Source: Pseudomonas sp.
GTDB lineage: Bacteria; Pseudomonadota; Gammaproteobacteria; Pseudomonadales; Pseudomonadaceae
DNA length: 64,000 nucleotides
Assembly: GCF_030683065.1 (NCBI RefSeq)
Contig: NZ_JAUXMX010000052.1
Span: 1-64,000 of the forward strand
Direction: 5' to 3'
Shown here one piece after another: positions 17,277-26,961 of this stretch. Positions within the stretch are counted from its first letter, which is position 1; each line of letters begins with the position of its first letter. A program made the position numbers and the translations under genes. Under the pieces are notes generated by a model. That model was not told the DNA's origin and ran no database searches. It saw only the letters and a program-made list of their open reading frames with translations.

Positions 17277-20200
17277 TGGCGAGCCACCTGCAGCAACTCT
17301 GCCCCAGCATCCCTCTTCAGCAGCTCATACACCACCGTCAAGAACACATCCCGCGTCGACTCATCGCTGAGTAGTTTGGTCGCCATGCTCGTGTGGCTAC
17401 TCATTGCCCCGGCAATGGCCTGAATCGCCCGCGCCGGCAGATCCGCCTTCATCGCCTGCTCCATGGTGTTGTGCTGCACCTGCGCCATCAGCACGCCATC
17501 GGCACGCAGTTTTTCCGACACATGCACGGCCAAGGCCACCTGATCGGTGTCACTGATGTCTTTACCCAGGGCGTTGTTGAGCTTTTCGATCAGCTCGGTG
17601 AGGTATTTCTTTTCCCGGTCTTGGGCGTCGCGCAGGCCGTTGTCGGTGATGCCATACAGCAGCGGCGTTTCGCCGGCTGGCAGCAGGCCGCCCAGGTTGT
17701 CGCCCTTTTTTATTTTGTAATGACTGAGCTTGAGATCACCCAGATCCACCTGTTCGGGCGTAATGCCCTTGAGGCGTTTACGCAACAGCCGTGCATAACT
17801 GGCAAACGCTTCCAGCACCGGGTCGCCAAACTCCACCAACTGGGCGATGTACTCGTAGTTGCGCACGAACTTGCTCAGGCTTTCACTGAACACCATGAGC
17901 GCGTCCCGCTCTTTGGCGTATTCCGAACGCTGCACGTCGGCGTATTCCATGTCTTTCTCATTGCCTTCGTCATGGGCTTTTTCCCAGGCCTTTTCCCACT
18001 GATCGATGGCATCGTTGAGCGTCTTCAGCTTGCCATTGAAGCGGTCGGTGGCCGGCTGAGTCAGTGAGTACAATTTCTGGTGCGTGACATTGCGATCCAC
18101 GATGGCCTCGCCAAACGCATCAATCTCGGCAGCCTCATAAATGAACATGCCATCCAGGCGCTGCTTGATGTCGTAGACGATGTTCGGATCCTGAATATCC
18201 GCCACCTGGGCATCGCGATAGAAAGTCTTGAACGCCGCCAGAATCTCCTTGGTCTCGTTGGCGAAGTCGATGACGTAGGTCTTGTCCTTGCCGGGGAAGG
18301 TTCGATTCAACCGCGACAATGTCTGCACGGCCTCAACACCCGAGATCTTCTTGTCCAGGTACATGGCCACCAACTTGGGTTGGTCGAAACCGGTCTGGTA
18401 CTTGTTGGCAACGATCAGCACCCGGTAATCCGGGGTGTCGAACACCTTACGCATGTCGCGACCATTCAGGCCAGGGTTCAGGTTGAACTCACTAAACTGA
18501 TGATCCGCCGGCAGGCTGCTTTCCTGCACATCGCCATTGGGCACATCGCCGGAGAACGCCACCATCGCCTGCACGTTGTCGTAGCCCTTGCGCCGGCAGT
18601 AATCCAACAGTGCCAGGTGATATTTCACCGCAGCGGCACGCGAGCTGGTCACCACCATGGCCTTGGCCTGACCGCCGAGCAGGTGCGCCACGTTCTTGCG
18701 GAAGTGCTCGACGATCAGCTCGACCTTCTGCCCCACATTCACCGGGTTAAGCGACAACCACTTGGCCAGTTTGCGCCGGGCGCTCTTCTCGTCCACACGC
18801 TTATCGTCGACAAACTCGCTGCCGATTTTGAGCGCCACGTTGTAGCCTGTGTAGTTCTTCAGCACATCGAGGATGAATCCTTCCTCAATAGCCTGCTGCA
18901 TGGTGTAGAGGTGAAACGGCGCTGGCGGGTTTTCCACACTCGCCGGTTGCTGCGGCTTACGCGGACGGCCAAACAGACTCAGCGTCGAATGCTTGGGCGT
19001 GGCGGTAAAAGCGAAGTAGCTGGCATTACCGGGGCGGCCGCGTGAGGTCTGCCACACCGACAGGCGCTGCTCTTTGCTCAACTTTTCCCACTCATCCTCG
19101 CTCTGCCCGGTCAGTACATAACGCAGGTCGTCGGCGGTGCTGCCACCAGTTGAGCTGTGCGCCTCGTCGATGATGATGGCGAAGCGACGGTCGCGCAGGC
19201 TCTGCTCGCCGAGAATGATCTTCTGCGCATAGGGGAAGGTCTGCAGGGTACAGACAATGATCGGCACACCGTCGAGCATGGCCTTGGCCAGTTGCTGACT
19301 TTTGGGCAGGTTCGACTGCTGGCGGTCGATGGCGCACACCACACCGGCCTGATGCTCGATCTGCTGAATGGCTTCCTGCAGTTGCTGGTCGAGCACCTGG
19401 CGGTCGGTGACCACGATCACGCTATGGAAGAACGGCTCACCATCCGGGCGACGCACGCGAATCAGCGAATGTGCCGTCCAGGCGATGGTATTGGTCTTGC
19501 CCGAACCGGCGCTGTGCTGGATCAGGTACGGCTGCCCTGCCCCTTCTACGCGAACGGCTTCGATCATTTTGGTCACGCCTTCCCATTGATGGAAGCGCGG
19601 GAAGATCAGGCCTTCCTTGAAGTAGGTCTTACCATTTACGTCCTGGGCTTCCTTGCGTTCCTGCAGCACGAAACGGTGGAAGATGTGCAGCCAGTTGTCT
19701 TTCTGCAGTACCCGCTGCCACAAGTAGCTCACCGGGTAACTGCCGTTGTCGCCAGGCGGATTACCCGCAGCGCCATCGTTACCCCGGTTGAACGGCAGGA
19801 AGAAGGTCGAGTCCCCCGCCAGCTTGGTGGTCATGCGGATATCGCTGTCACTCATGGCGAAGTGCACCACCGCGCCACGCTTGAAGGTCAGCAGCGGCTC
19901 CGTGCCACCGCTTTTACGCGCGGGATTACGATCCATGCGGTACTGCTGCATGGCGGCCTGCACTGACTGGGTGAAGTCGGTTTTCAACTCCACTGTGGCC
20001 ACCGGAATGCCGTTGATAAACAAGGCCAGGTCAAGCTCGTCAGCCTTATCCAGCGAATAACGCAGCTGCGGCACCACGCGCAGGCGATTGGCCGCATAGC
20101 GGGCAATGACCGTGTCATTGCGCGCATCTTCTGGCAGCGCCTGGCTCATGGCCAGGGTGCCGCCACCGGCGAAAGCAAAGCCGTAGCGCAACAGGTTCAC

Positions 20201-20455
20201 CGTGCCGCCTTCGACCTTGTTTTCCAGTTGCTTGACCAGCCGATCCAGCACCAGCGCCGCTGTACCGGCACCATTCATGGCGCGGATCTTGGCCATGGCC
20301 TGCGGTTGGCTTTCGTCCAGCCAGCCGAGCACATCCTCAGGAAACAATGCCCGCGCCGCGTCATAGTCAGATGACTTGCCCACCAACCAGCCGGCAGCAG
20401 CCAGCTGCTCGACGATATGGCGTTCCAGCTCGCATTCGTGGTGGATGTGGCTCAT
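17273..20455 (-). CDS. hsdR: Type I restriction enzyme, R subunit
   Basis: A 1060-residue protein from MSHIHHECEL, with AAGGA before the ATG at 20455. It has the N-terminal PD-(D/E)XK nuclease (Asp142; Glu156 and Lys158 in VATVELKTD). The superfamily 2 translocase follows: Walker A HSAGSGKT (residues 314-321), DEAH at 430-433 and TATPKHS. HsdR cleaves unmodified DNA at a distance after ATP-driven translocation by the HsdR2M2S complex. All key motifs are intact. It follows the AlbA_2-type gene by 75 bp and overlaps the downstream nuclease gene by 4 bp. It is separated from hsdS and hsdM by two accessory genes. Confidence 0.95.
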   Translation of the reverse strand: MSHIHHECELERHIVEQLAAAGWLVGKSSDYDAARALFPEDVLGWLDESQPQAMAKIRAMNGAGTAALVLDRLVKQLENKVEGGTVNLLRYGFAFAGGGTLAMSQALPEDARNDTVIARYAANRLRVVPQLRYSLDKADELDLALFINGIPVATVELKTDFTQSVQAAMQQYRMDRNPARKSGGTEPLLTFKRGAVVHFAMSDSDIRMTTKLAGDSTFFLPFNRGNDGAAGNPPGDNGSYPVSYLWQRVLQKDNWLHIFHRFVLQERKEAQDVNGKTYFKEGLIFPRFHQWEGVTKMIEAVRVEGAGQPYLIQHSAGSGKTNTIAWTAHSLIRVRRPDGEPFFHSVIVVTDRQVLDQQLQEAIQQIEHQAGVVCAIDRQQSNLPKSQQLAKAMLDGVPIIVCTLQTFPYAQKIILGEQSLRDRRFAIIIDEAHSSTGGSTADDLRYVLTGQSEDEWEKLSKEQRLSVWQTSRGRPGNASYFAFTATPKHSTLSLFGRPRKPQQPASVENPPAPFHLYTMQQAIEEGFILDVLKNYTGYNVALKIGSEFVDDKRVDEKSARRKLAKWLSLNPVNVGQKVELIVEHFRKNVAHLLGGQAKAMVVTSSRAAAVKYHLALLDYCRRKGYDNVQAMVAFSGDVPNGDVQESSLPADHQFSEFNLNPGLNGRDMRKVFDTPDYRVLIVANKYQTGFDQPKLVAMYLDKKISGVEAVQTLSRLNRTFPGKDKTYVIDFANETKEILAAFKTFYRDAQVADIQDPNIVYDIKQRLDGMFIYEAAEIDAFGEAIVDRNVTHQKLYSLTQPATDRFNGKLKTLNDAIDQWEKAWEKAHDEGNEKDMEYADVQRSEYAKERDALMVFSESLSKFVRNYEYIAQLVEFGDPVLEAFASYARLLRKRLKGITPEQVDLGDLKLSHYKIKKGDNLGGLLPAGETPLLYGITDNGLRDAQDREKKYLTELIEKLNNALGKDISDTDQVALAVHVSEKLRADGVLMAQVQHNTMEQAMKADLPARAIQAIAGAMSSHTSMATKLLSDESTRDVFLTVVYELLKRDAGAELLQVARQ

Positions 20456-20530
20456 GGTCGATCCTTCGGTTGGCAACACCCCAACACGTCAGAGCGTGAG
20501 GTAGTTTGTCTTAGGTTGTCTTAAGTTTGT

Positions 20531-22210
20531 CTAATGCTGAACGTCTTTAGACGAACTCAACATCCAGCGGCCTTTGTGCAAACCACCTGACTTCTCAATG
20601 GTTTGGTCGCGCTTTGACATGGCGTGAAGCAGGTTGCGGAATTTTGTTTGCTTCTGCTTTTCATCTAGAGCGTCCGAAAGTTTGTCTAGGATCAGATCTT
20701 TCAGCTCATTTCTCGAAGCCGATCCGTACTTTTCAAGGCACTGCAAAATCAGGTCTTTGTAGTAAGCATCATCAAAGGCTCGGTTTCGGATGTAGTCACC
20801 TTTGCCGCCGGTGGTTTTGGCAATCTGAGCGGCTGCGTAGTAGTTCGGTTTGCGCCCCTCAATCAGCCCCTGCTTGCGCAGCAGTGCCGCAGCATCATCG
20901 GTGATCGGCTGCTTCTTCTGCACCCGGTCGAGCAGCATCACGGTGTTAAGTGGCAAGTCCTGATGCTCTAAAAGCAGACGGGTGTAATTTTCATCGATTA
21001 CATGGCCGTAGATCTCCAGCACCACTTTGCTCGCATCCGACTTGCTGTAGTCGGGAAGCGGGAAATAGCGTTTGCGCTGCGAGAGGGTCATGGTGCGGAT
21101 ACCAAAACCCATGGTATCGATCATGTTCAAGCTGACCATGGCCTGGGTCAGCCAAGGGTTACGGTAGCGGCTCGGAGTTTGCTCGCCGCTGAAATAATCC
21201 TCAGGTTTGCCCTCAAAGAAACCGCCGGCATTCTCGAACACCAGTCGGTCAAGGCGCTCGGTCACCAGTATGCGTGAGGCGCGCTGGTAATCCTGGTGGG
21301 CGATGCAGTTGTGCAATGCTTCCAAAATGACCCGCGTGTCGTATTTGCTCACCTCAGTGGCCAATAACTGATTCTGCGGGAACAGCTTTTGCGGAATATT
21401 GCGTATGCGTTGCAACACCTCGGTCGTTGTCAGCAAGAACGGGGGGCTGAAGTGCTGATAGGCCTGCTCTTCACCCGTAAGCTTCCAGGTAATCTGCGCC
21501 ATAGGCAGAAAGTGAGTCGCCTCGCGAGCCCCCAACAAGAGCAACGCGGTGTGCGTAATACCCCCCTGAATGGTGATCTTGGCCTTATCCAGAAAGGTCG
21601 GCACATCCCAACCGGCAATATCTGCAGCGAAACTCGACTCCCGGTACTTCTCAGCAAATTTCTGCTTTGCCAACTCGATTGCGACTGGATCAAGGTCTCG
21701 AAGTGATGCCCCTTCGACAACCTGCGCCGACCAATCGCTGACAGTGATGACCTCATGCAGGATGGCATCCAGGCGTTCCTGGCGCATTTCCACCAACGAC
21801 TCATCCAACCGTTGCCAGGCTTTGTCATGGGCATACACCGGCATGCGCGGCCGGTGTTTGGGAATATGAAAAACCCATACAGTTTTACCGGTATCGCCCG
21901 TGATGAAAGGCTCGACGCGGAAAGCTTCCGAATCCAATGCACGGCAACGCTCCAGCAGCCGCTGGCGAACGTTGTCCACCGTCTGGTTGTTGAAGTCCTG
22001 AATACCCACGATGCGCAGCGTCGCATCTTCCACGCCGATAACCAGATGACCACCTTCCATATTGGCGATAGCGGAGAGGTAGCTGATCACATCACTGCCG
22101 GCACTGCCGACCAAGGCGTGGCGCAGGTTCTTGAACTCCTTCCACTCGCAGGCGGCATTCTCCTTGGGGTAATGCTCAAGCAGGTACTGCTGCAGCTCCG
22201 CTTCGTTCAT
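20531..22210 (-). CDS. AlbA_2 (Schlafen-type) and HATPase_c_4 domain protein
   Basis: A 559-residue protein. Residues about 1-130 form an AlbA_2/Schlafen-like domain (CEWKEFKN, then YLSAIANMEGGHLVIGVED). The middle region (about 260-420) looks like the RecG-related HATPase_c_4 domain (ILEALHNCIAHQDYQRASRI, ENAGGFFEGKPEDYF). The C-terminal third is helical with a winged-helix feel (RNELKDLILDKLSDALDEK). Such proteins are often called putative transcriptional regulators or ATP-binding proteins and are frequent inside type I restriction loci. Role here could be control of restriction or a defence effector; neither is proven. It lies between the GIY-YIG gene and hsdR, after a 156-bp gap with a large palindrome. 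Confidence 0.85.
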   Translation of the reverse strand: MNEAELQQYLLEHYPKENAACEWKEFKNLRHALVGSAGSDVISYLSAIANMEGGHLVIGVEDATLRIVGIQDFNNQTVDNVRQRLLERCRALDSEAFRVEPFITGDTGKTVWVFHIPKHRPRMPVYAHDKAWQRLDESLVEMRQERLDAILHEVITVSDWSAQVVEGASLRDLDPVAIELAKQKFAEKYRESSFAADIAGWDVPTFLDKAKITIQGGITHTALLLLGAREATHFLPMAQITWKLTGEEQAYQHFSPPFLLTTTEVLQRIRNIPQKLFPQNQLLATEVSKYDTRVILEALHNCIAHQDYQRASRILVTERLDRLVFENAGGFFEGKPEDYFSGEQTPSRYRNPWLTQAMVSLNMIDTMGFGIRTMTLSQRKRYFPLPDYSKSDASKVVLEIYGHVIDENYTRLLLEHQDLPLNTVMLLDRVQKKQPITDDAAALLRKQGLIEGRKPNYYAAAQIAKTTGGKGDYIRNRAFDDAYYKDLILQCLEKYGSASRNELKDLILDKLSDALDEKQKQTKFRNLLHAMSKRDQTIEKSGGLHKGRWMLSSSKDVQH

Positions 22211-22247
22211 TGCCGATAATCCAAAAAACGTGGTGAATGGGCCGACT

Positions 22248-22276
22248 CAATTCGCGACGCAGTGCGTCGCGAATTG
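22248..22276. repeat. Perfect 14-bp-arm palindrome inside the hsd operon
   Basis: CAATTCGCGACGCA (22248-22261), one G, then the exact inverse TGCGTCGCGAATTG. It lies 38 bp upstream of the AlbA_2-type gene, in the only sizeable gap (156 bp) of the hsd gene train. No T-run follows on either strand, so it is not a typical terminator. An operator, an attenuating mRNA hairpin or a processing site are all possible. Confidence 0.85.
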
Positions 22277-22365
22277 GCGTAACCGACAGAAACGGCATGC
22301 ATTGCGTGCAACGCTATCTTGTAAACCACTAGCGCAGAGCGCACATCCAAGGCGTTGCGCTTCCC

Positions 22366-23298
22366 TCATGCCATTCCCGGCTCGAATGTCACACTGTTCA
22401 ACTGCTGATCCTGCCAAGCCGCATACGTCTGCCCTGTGCCTTCTACCAACCACGACGTTCGACCATTGGCTGAGCGGCCGCTGACCACGGCGGCAGCGGC
22501 GCTGGGGCTGCTAAAGGCGCAGTCGTCGCTGAAGCGCATGTGTTCGCCATCGACTACCAACACGCCTTCATCAACCAACTGCTTGAACAAGCCCTGATAG
22601 CCACGCTCGGTGCCGACCCATTCGGCGCGAGCCTTGGAGCCTTTGAGCACGAAGAACTCGCCGTCGATTTCCTGTGCCAACGCATATCCACCTTCTCTGG
22701 GAACCTCCCGGCGAAACACCGGGGAGCGTTGTATCGCGGACACAGCAGAGTCGTGGGTTGGCGCGGAGGGTTTGGTCAGCTCACGCAGAAAGTCGAAGCC
22801 CAGCACCGGCAGCACAATACGGATCTGCTCCAGAAAGAACGCCATATCGGCGCGGTCGGATTCGGGCAGGTTGTTGTAGCTATGCGCAGTGCCGTTACCC
22901 AGCACGCAGCGAGCGGTTTGGGTGGCGATCTGGATCAGCTGGCTTTCCAGGTACTTAGCGTGGGCTTTGGTCAGGTTCTGGTCCTTGCTGGTGATCAGGC
23001 ACACGCGCTCCCAGAAGTCCTTGCCGCCCTGCTCTTCCGGGCGGTTATGTTGTTTAAGGCGCTGGGCCACATCATCCGACTCGCCGATATACACCCGCGT
23101 GCGCAGGCTGTCGTCCGGGTCGGGGCCGACCAAAAAGTACACACCGGTACGCCTGCACTCGGGGCGCTGCACCAGTTCGGCGAGCTTGCTGCGCGGGCCG
23201 GTCAGCACATGGCCGGTCCAATTCATAATCTCGGCGGTGAGCAGGCCATTGGGCGTGCCATCCACTAGAAACAGTCGAATGCTGCGGCCAGAATTCAT
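22366..23298 (-). CDS. GIY-YIG nuclease family protein with C-terminal DUF4357
   Basis: A 310-residue protein. Residues about 50-130 contain a GIY-YIG fold: GVYFLVGPDPDDSLRTRVYI, then GESDDVAQRLKQHN with the Arg, and a later conserved Glu. The C-terminus (about 265-305) matches the DUF4357 motif: SPSAAAAVVSG, then SANGRTSWLVE. GIY-YIG domains cut DNA in restriction enzymes, homing enzymes and repair proteins. The gene overlaps the hsdS stop by 4 bp (23295-23298), so it is produced together with HsdS. It may be an accessory nuclease or a modulator of the type I enzyme. Confidence 0.88.
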   Translation of the reverse strand: MNSGRSIRLFLVDGTPNGLLTAEIMNWTGHVLTGPRSKLAELVQRPECRRTGVYFLVGPDPDDSLRTRVYIGESDDVAQRLKQHNRPEEQGGKDFWERVCLITSKDQNLTKAHAKYLESQLIQIATQTARCVLGNGTAHSYNNLPESDRADMAFFLEQIRIVLPVLGFDFLRELTKPSAPTHDSAVSAIQRSPVFRREVPREGGYALAQEIDGEFFVLKGSKARAEWVGTERGYQGLFKQLVDEGVLVVDGEHMRFSDDCAFSSPSAAAAVVSGRSANGRTSWLVEGTGQTYAAWQDQQLNSVTFEPGMA

Positions 23299-24626
23299 AC
23301 CGCCTCCCGTAGGTCAATTTGGCCGGTAACGGCGGCGGTGATCAGGGCAGAGCGACGCTCTTTTAGAAGGCCTATGCTGAGCTCGGTTTTGCCAATCAAG
23401 CTATCTAGCCGCCCAGTATCTTTATCGAGGTATTCCGTGATTGCTTTCTGCTCTGACGGAGATGGAACTGCAAGCCAAATTTCTTTTGTTTTCTCTTGGT
23501 TCATGATCCCTATGGTCGCCGCATTTGCCAGGAACCACATTGCTTCGGTCTTAACCGAAAGCGAATAAGCTAGGAAGTATCCATTCACCCGGGAACTAGG
23601 GATGACTGCATTTATCTGCTGATTTGCCGAAGCTGGATCAACGATATAACCAACTTTTCCCAGCGTGGCACCTATGCTCACAACAAGCACTGAGCCCGCT
23701 GGATAGACCTTTGCCTCTCCAGTGCTGACAGCTAAAGCACTGACGCGCTTTTCAGAAGAAGTAAGCACCAGCGAACTACCGAAGTCTCCAGGTGTGTACC
23801 ACGCTAGGCCATCCGCATCTGGGGCAGGTAGCTCCTCGGACGGAGTACCACCGGTTTTCACAGCACTGACTACACGCCTCAGAGGCAGAGCCTCCCAATG
23901 CTCAGGCACCTCCCCCAGCCACTCCACACCCGAGTCTTTCATCTTCACGTTCGGGTCGAGGCCCTTGGTGACGGCATGGGTGATCAGCGCCTGGCGCTTC
24001 TCGCGCAGCAGTTCGATAAAGCGGGTTTTCTTTTCAATCAGCGCGTCGATGCGGGCGGTTTCGCGGTCGAGGTGAGCCAACACCGCAGGTAGCTCATCAT
24101 CTGGCGGAACCACCACCGGAAGCTCCATCACGTTCGAGGATGAAATGGACGCGAGATTGGTGCTCTGCTTAGAGCGCCCCATAAAGTAGAACTGCGCTGG
24201 CTGGGAGCCCGAAAAAGCATTCAGCCAATACGATGGAACCTTAGCCGGTCGAACAGCAAAAACGTGATTCTGGTGGATACAGGGAGCAATCTCACCCTGC
24301 CAGACATGGCCACGCCCAAGCTTGTCGAAATCGCCGCCTTCGTTCATCAACACATCGCCCGGCCTGAGGCTGTAGCGAGGCAGGTCTTCTCGAGGGATCT
24401 CGATGGTGGTCACGTCATCAAGCGATAAGTATCCATCCTGAACGTTGGCCACACGCAGATAGGGAACTTCGATTGTGTCCTTACCCACATTGTCTTTGCC
24501 CTTGGCAATGCCGGTTTGGACAGTGGCGATAAACTTGAGACGCTTGACCTGCCAATGCTCCGGCACCCTCCCCAACCATTGCACCCCGGAATCCTTGTAC
24601 GCCGAGTACGGCTTGTAATGACTCAC
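23295..24626 (-). CDS. hsdS: Type I restriction-modification specificity subunit
   Basis: A 443-residue protein with two target-recognition domains, each followed by a conserved helix. The internal repeat is clear: YKDSGVQWLGRVPEHW near residue 10 and MKDSGVEWLGEVPEHW near 232; LDRETARIDALIEKK near 188 and LDKDTGRLDSLIGKT near 399. HsdS reads the bipartite DNA target and positions HsdM and HsdR. It overlaps hsdM by 4 bp upstream and the GIY-YIG gene by 4 bp downstream. The target cannot be deduced from sequence. The two repeats allow domain swapping, but no second hsdS is present. Confidence 0.93.
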   Translation of the reverse strand: MSHYKPYSAYKDSGVQWLGRVPEHWQVKRLKFIATVQTGIAKGKDNVGKDTIEVPYLRVANVQDGYLSLDDVTTIEIPREDLPRYSLRPGDVLMNEGGDFDKLGRGHVWQGEIAPCIHQNHVFAVRPAKVPSYWLNAFSGSQPAQFYFMGRSKQSTNLASISSSNVMELPVVVPPDDELPAVLAHLDRETARIDALIEKKTRFIELLREKRQALITHAVTKGLDPNVKMKDSGVEWLGEVPEHWEALPLRRVVSAVKTGGTPSEELPAPDADGLAWYTPGDFGSSLVLTSSEKRVSALAVSTGEAKVYPAGSVLVVSIGATLGKVGYIVDPASANQQINAVIPSSRVNGYFLAYSLSVKTEAMWFLANAATIGIMNQEKTKEIWLAVPSPSEQKAITEYLDKDTGRLDSLIGKTELSIGLLKERRSALITAAVTGQIDLREAV

Positions 24627-26542
24627 GCCGTCACCTCGCCCAGCAGCGCAGCAATCTCGGCCTCCACCGCTTTTAAGTCAGCATCAATCTCGACCAGCGG
24701 GCGCGGCGGCTGGTAGATATAGAAGTAGCGATTGAAGTTGATCTCATAGCCGACGATACCGACCTGGCCGTCTTTCGCATCGGTCTTGCCGGTGTCGATC
24801 CAGGCATCCGCTACATGGGGCAGCACTTCGCGGGCGAAATAGTGGTCGATGTTCTGGTTAAGCGGCACGTTTTCGAACTCGCGCAGGTCGCTGTCGGCCT
24901 GCAGGTTGCCCTTGTCGTCCAGCACCGGCTGGGCGTTGGCATCGCGCTCGCCAAAGCAACTGAGCGCAGCTTTCAACGCGCCCTTGCCCAGTTTTTTGAT
25001 GTCAGCGGCCTTTAGGAACGCAGGCAGGTTGTCAAATTCACCCTGCACACTGGCGAAGGCGTCTACCTGATCCGCTCCCTTGGTGGCCTGATAGGCCGCG
25101 AGCTTGCTCGGCGTGACCGAGAAGCGCAGGCGCAGCGGGCGCTCGACGGTGATGCGCCGGTAACCAAAATCAGTGGTGGCGAACACCTTGCTGTGCGAGC
25201 CGTCCTCAAACGCCTCGTGCAGTTTGGCGATTTCAGCGATCTGCCCTTCAGCCAGAAACTTGCGCTTGCTGCCCAGGCTTTTGCGCATGGGTGCATGCAT
25301 GGCGGTGGCGTCGATCAACTGCACCTTGTTCTTGCGCAGCGCGTCCTTATGGTTGGACAACACCCAGATATAGGTGCCGATGCCGGTGTTGTAGAACAGG
25401 TCGTTAGGCAGGGCGATGATCGCCTCCAGCCAGTCGTTCTCTAGTATCCAGCGGCGGATCTCCGACTCGCCGGAGCCTGCACCGCCGTTAAACAGCGGCG
25501 AGCCAGATAGCACGATGCCGATGCGGCTGCCGCCCAGTTCGATGGGTTTGCGCTTGGACAGCAGGTGCATCAAAAACAGCAGCGAGCCATCGCCCACACG
25601 CGGCAAGCCAGGGCCAAAGCGACCAGCGAAACCCTGAGCAGCCTGCTCAGCCTGCACCTGTTTCTGCACGTTTTCCCACTTCACGCCAAACGGCGGGTTG
25701 GCCAGGCAGTAGTCGAATTGCTCATGGGGCAGTTGGTCGTTGCTAAGGGTGTTGCCGAGTTTGATGTTCTTGGTGTCGTAGCCTTGGATCAATTTGTCCG
25801 CCACCGAGATGGCGTAGGTTTCCGGGTTCAGTTCCTGGGCATAGGGCACCAGGCGGGCATTGGGGTTCCACTCGTACACCTGCTCGATGGCCGAGGACAG
25901 AAAGCCCCCGGTGCCAGCGGCGCAGTCATACACGGTGCGCACCACGCCTTGGCCATTCAGCGCCTGGTGATCCGGGGCGAAGATCAGGGTGGTGGCCAGC
26001 CGTACCACGTCACGCGGGGTGAAGAACTGCCCGGCGTCGTCGTTGGAGGCCTCGGCAAACTTGCGAATCAAGTGCTCGAACACCAGGCCCATTTCGTGGT
26101 TGCTGATGACGTTGGGGTGCAGGTCGATGGCGGCAAACTTCTGCGCCACCAGATACAGCAGATTGGCCTTCTCCAGTTTTTCCAGCCAACGATCAAAGGC
26201 AAAGTGCTCGAACACCTGACGGGCGTTGGCGGAGAACTTGGCGATGTAGTCCTCAAGGTTGGCGCGGGTGCTGGTGGAGCCGACTGAGCCTAAGGAAAAC
26301 TGCGAGACGTTATAAAAGGTGGCTCCGGCGCTGGCGGGCAGTATCAGGTCCATGTCCACGCCGCTGGCCTTCATTGCCTCAAACTGGTTGCGCACCTTGT
26401 CGCGGGTGGGCTCCAGCACACACTCCAAACGCCGCAGCACAGTAAACGGCAGGATGATGCGGCCGTACTCGGAGGGTTTGAAGGCTCCCAAAAGCAGATC
26501 TGCGATGTTCCAGATAAAGGGGGCCAGGGTCTGCTGGTTCAC
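24623..26542 (-). CDS. hsdM: Type I restriction-modification DNA methyltransferase subunit
   Basis: A 639-residue protein. An N-terminal HsdM helical domain (MNQQTLAPFIWNIADLLLGA) precedes an adenine-N6 methyltransferase domain: GQFFTPRDVV at 171-180, S-adenosylmethionine motif I DCAAGTGG at 206-213 and catalytic motif IV NPPF at 282-285. It methylates both strands of the HsdS target and so protects host DNA. It is the first gene of the hsd train, with the promoter probably in the 118 bp before it, and overlaps hsdS by 4 bp. Length is somewhat greater than the 500-550 of classical HsdM because of a C-terminal extension. Confidence 0.95.
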   Translation of the reverse strand: MNQQTLAPFIWNIADLLLGAFKPSEYGRIILPFTVLRRLECVLEPTRDKVRNQFEAMKASGVDMDLILPASAGATFYNVSQFSLGSVGSTSTRANLEDYIAKFSANARQVFEHFAFDRWLEKLEKANLLYLVAQKFAAIDLHPNVISNHEMGLVFEHLIRKFAEASNDDAGQFFTPRDVVRLATTLIFAPDHQALNGQGVVRTVYDCAAGTGGFLSSAIEQVYEWNPNARLVPYAQELNPETYAISVADKLIQGYDTKNIKLGNTLSNDQLPHEQFDYCLANPPFGVKWENVQKQVQAEQAAQGFAGRFGPGLPRVGDGSLLFLMHLLSKRKPIELGGSRIGIVLSGSPLFNGGAGSGESEIRRWILENDWLEAIIALPNDLFYNTGIGTYIWVLSNHKDALRKNKVQLIDATAMHAPMRKSLGSKRKFLAEGQIAEIAKLHEAFEDGSHSKVFATTDFGYRRITVERPLRLRFSVTPSKLAAYQATKGADQVDAFASVQGEFDNLPAFLKAADIKKLGKGALKAALSCFGERDANAQPVLDDKGNLQADSDLREFENVPLNQNIDHYFAREVLPHVADAWIDTGKTDAKDGQVGIVGYEINFNRYFYIYQPPRPLVEIDADLKAVEAEIAALLGEVTA

Positions 26543-26660
26543 GCGTTGTTCCTTACTTGATGGGCAAGGAAGGCGCTTTGCGCCGCCTCCCTGCGAGATG
26601 TCTTTTACGATGCCGAACCTTAACCGGTTGGACGATTGCGGGCCAGATTAACCCTATTAA

Positions 26661-26960
26661 GTGGCTGATTTAGTGGGTGCAGATCAATGCTATATGGATG
26701 GCCTGGCATTGGCCTATGCGCATACCGAGGTGCTGCAGGTGCCGGATCGCACGGTGCGCCCGGAACTGCTGCGCCCTCTTCTGCGCGCCTGCCGTGATGG
26801 TTTGCGCCTGGAGTGTGAGCATGTGTCCTTCGCTACGCCGGACGCTGAAATCCGGCTGATCACCCCGCACACGCTGATTTACACCGGCATGCGCTGGCAC
26901 GTGCGCGCGTATTGCGAGAAGAACAAGGATTACCGGGACTTTGTGCTAAGCCGCTTTCGT
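26661..26960 (+). pseudogene. WYL-domain regulator remnant
   Basis: The + strand reads YMDGLALAYAHTEVLQVPDR, then VSFATPDAEIRLITPHTLIY, TGMRWHVRAYCEKN and YRDFVLSRF. This is the core of a WYL domain, a ligand-sensing domain of defence-associated regulators. The N-terminal helix-turn-helix is absent and sense is lost after LSRFRG near 26960, where the frame enters an unrelated sequence. It is oriented opposite to hsdM and may once have regulated this island or another one. Confidence 0.7.
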
Positions 26961-26961
26961 G

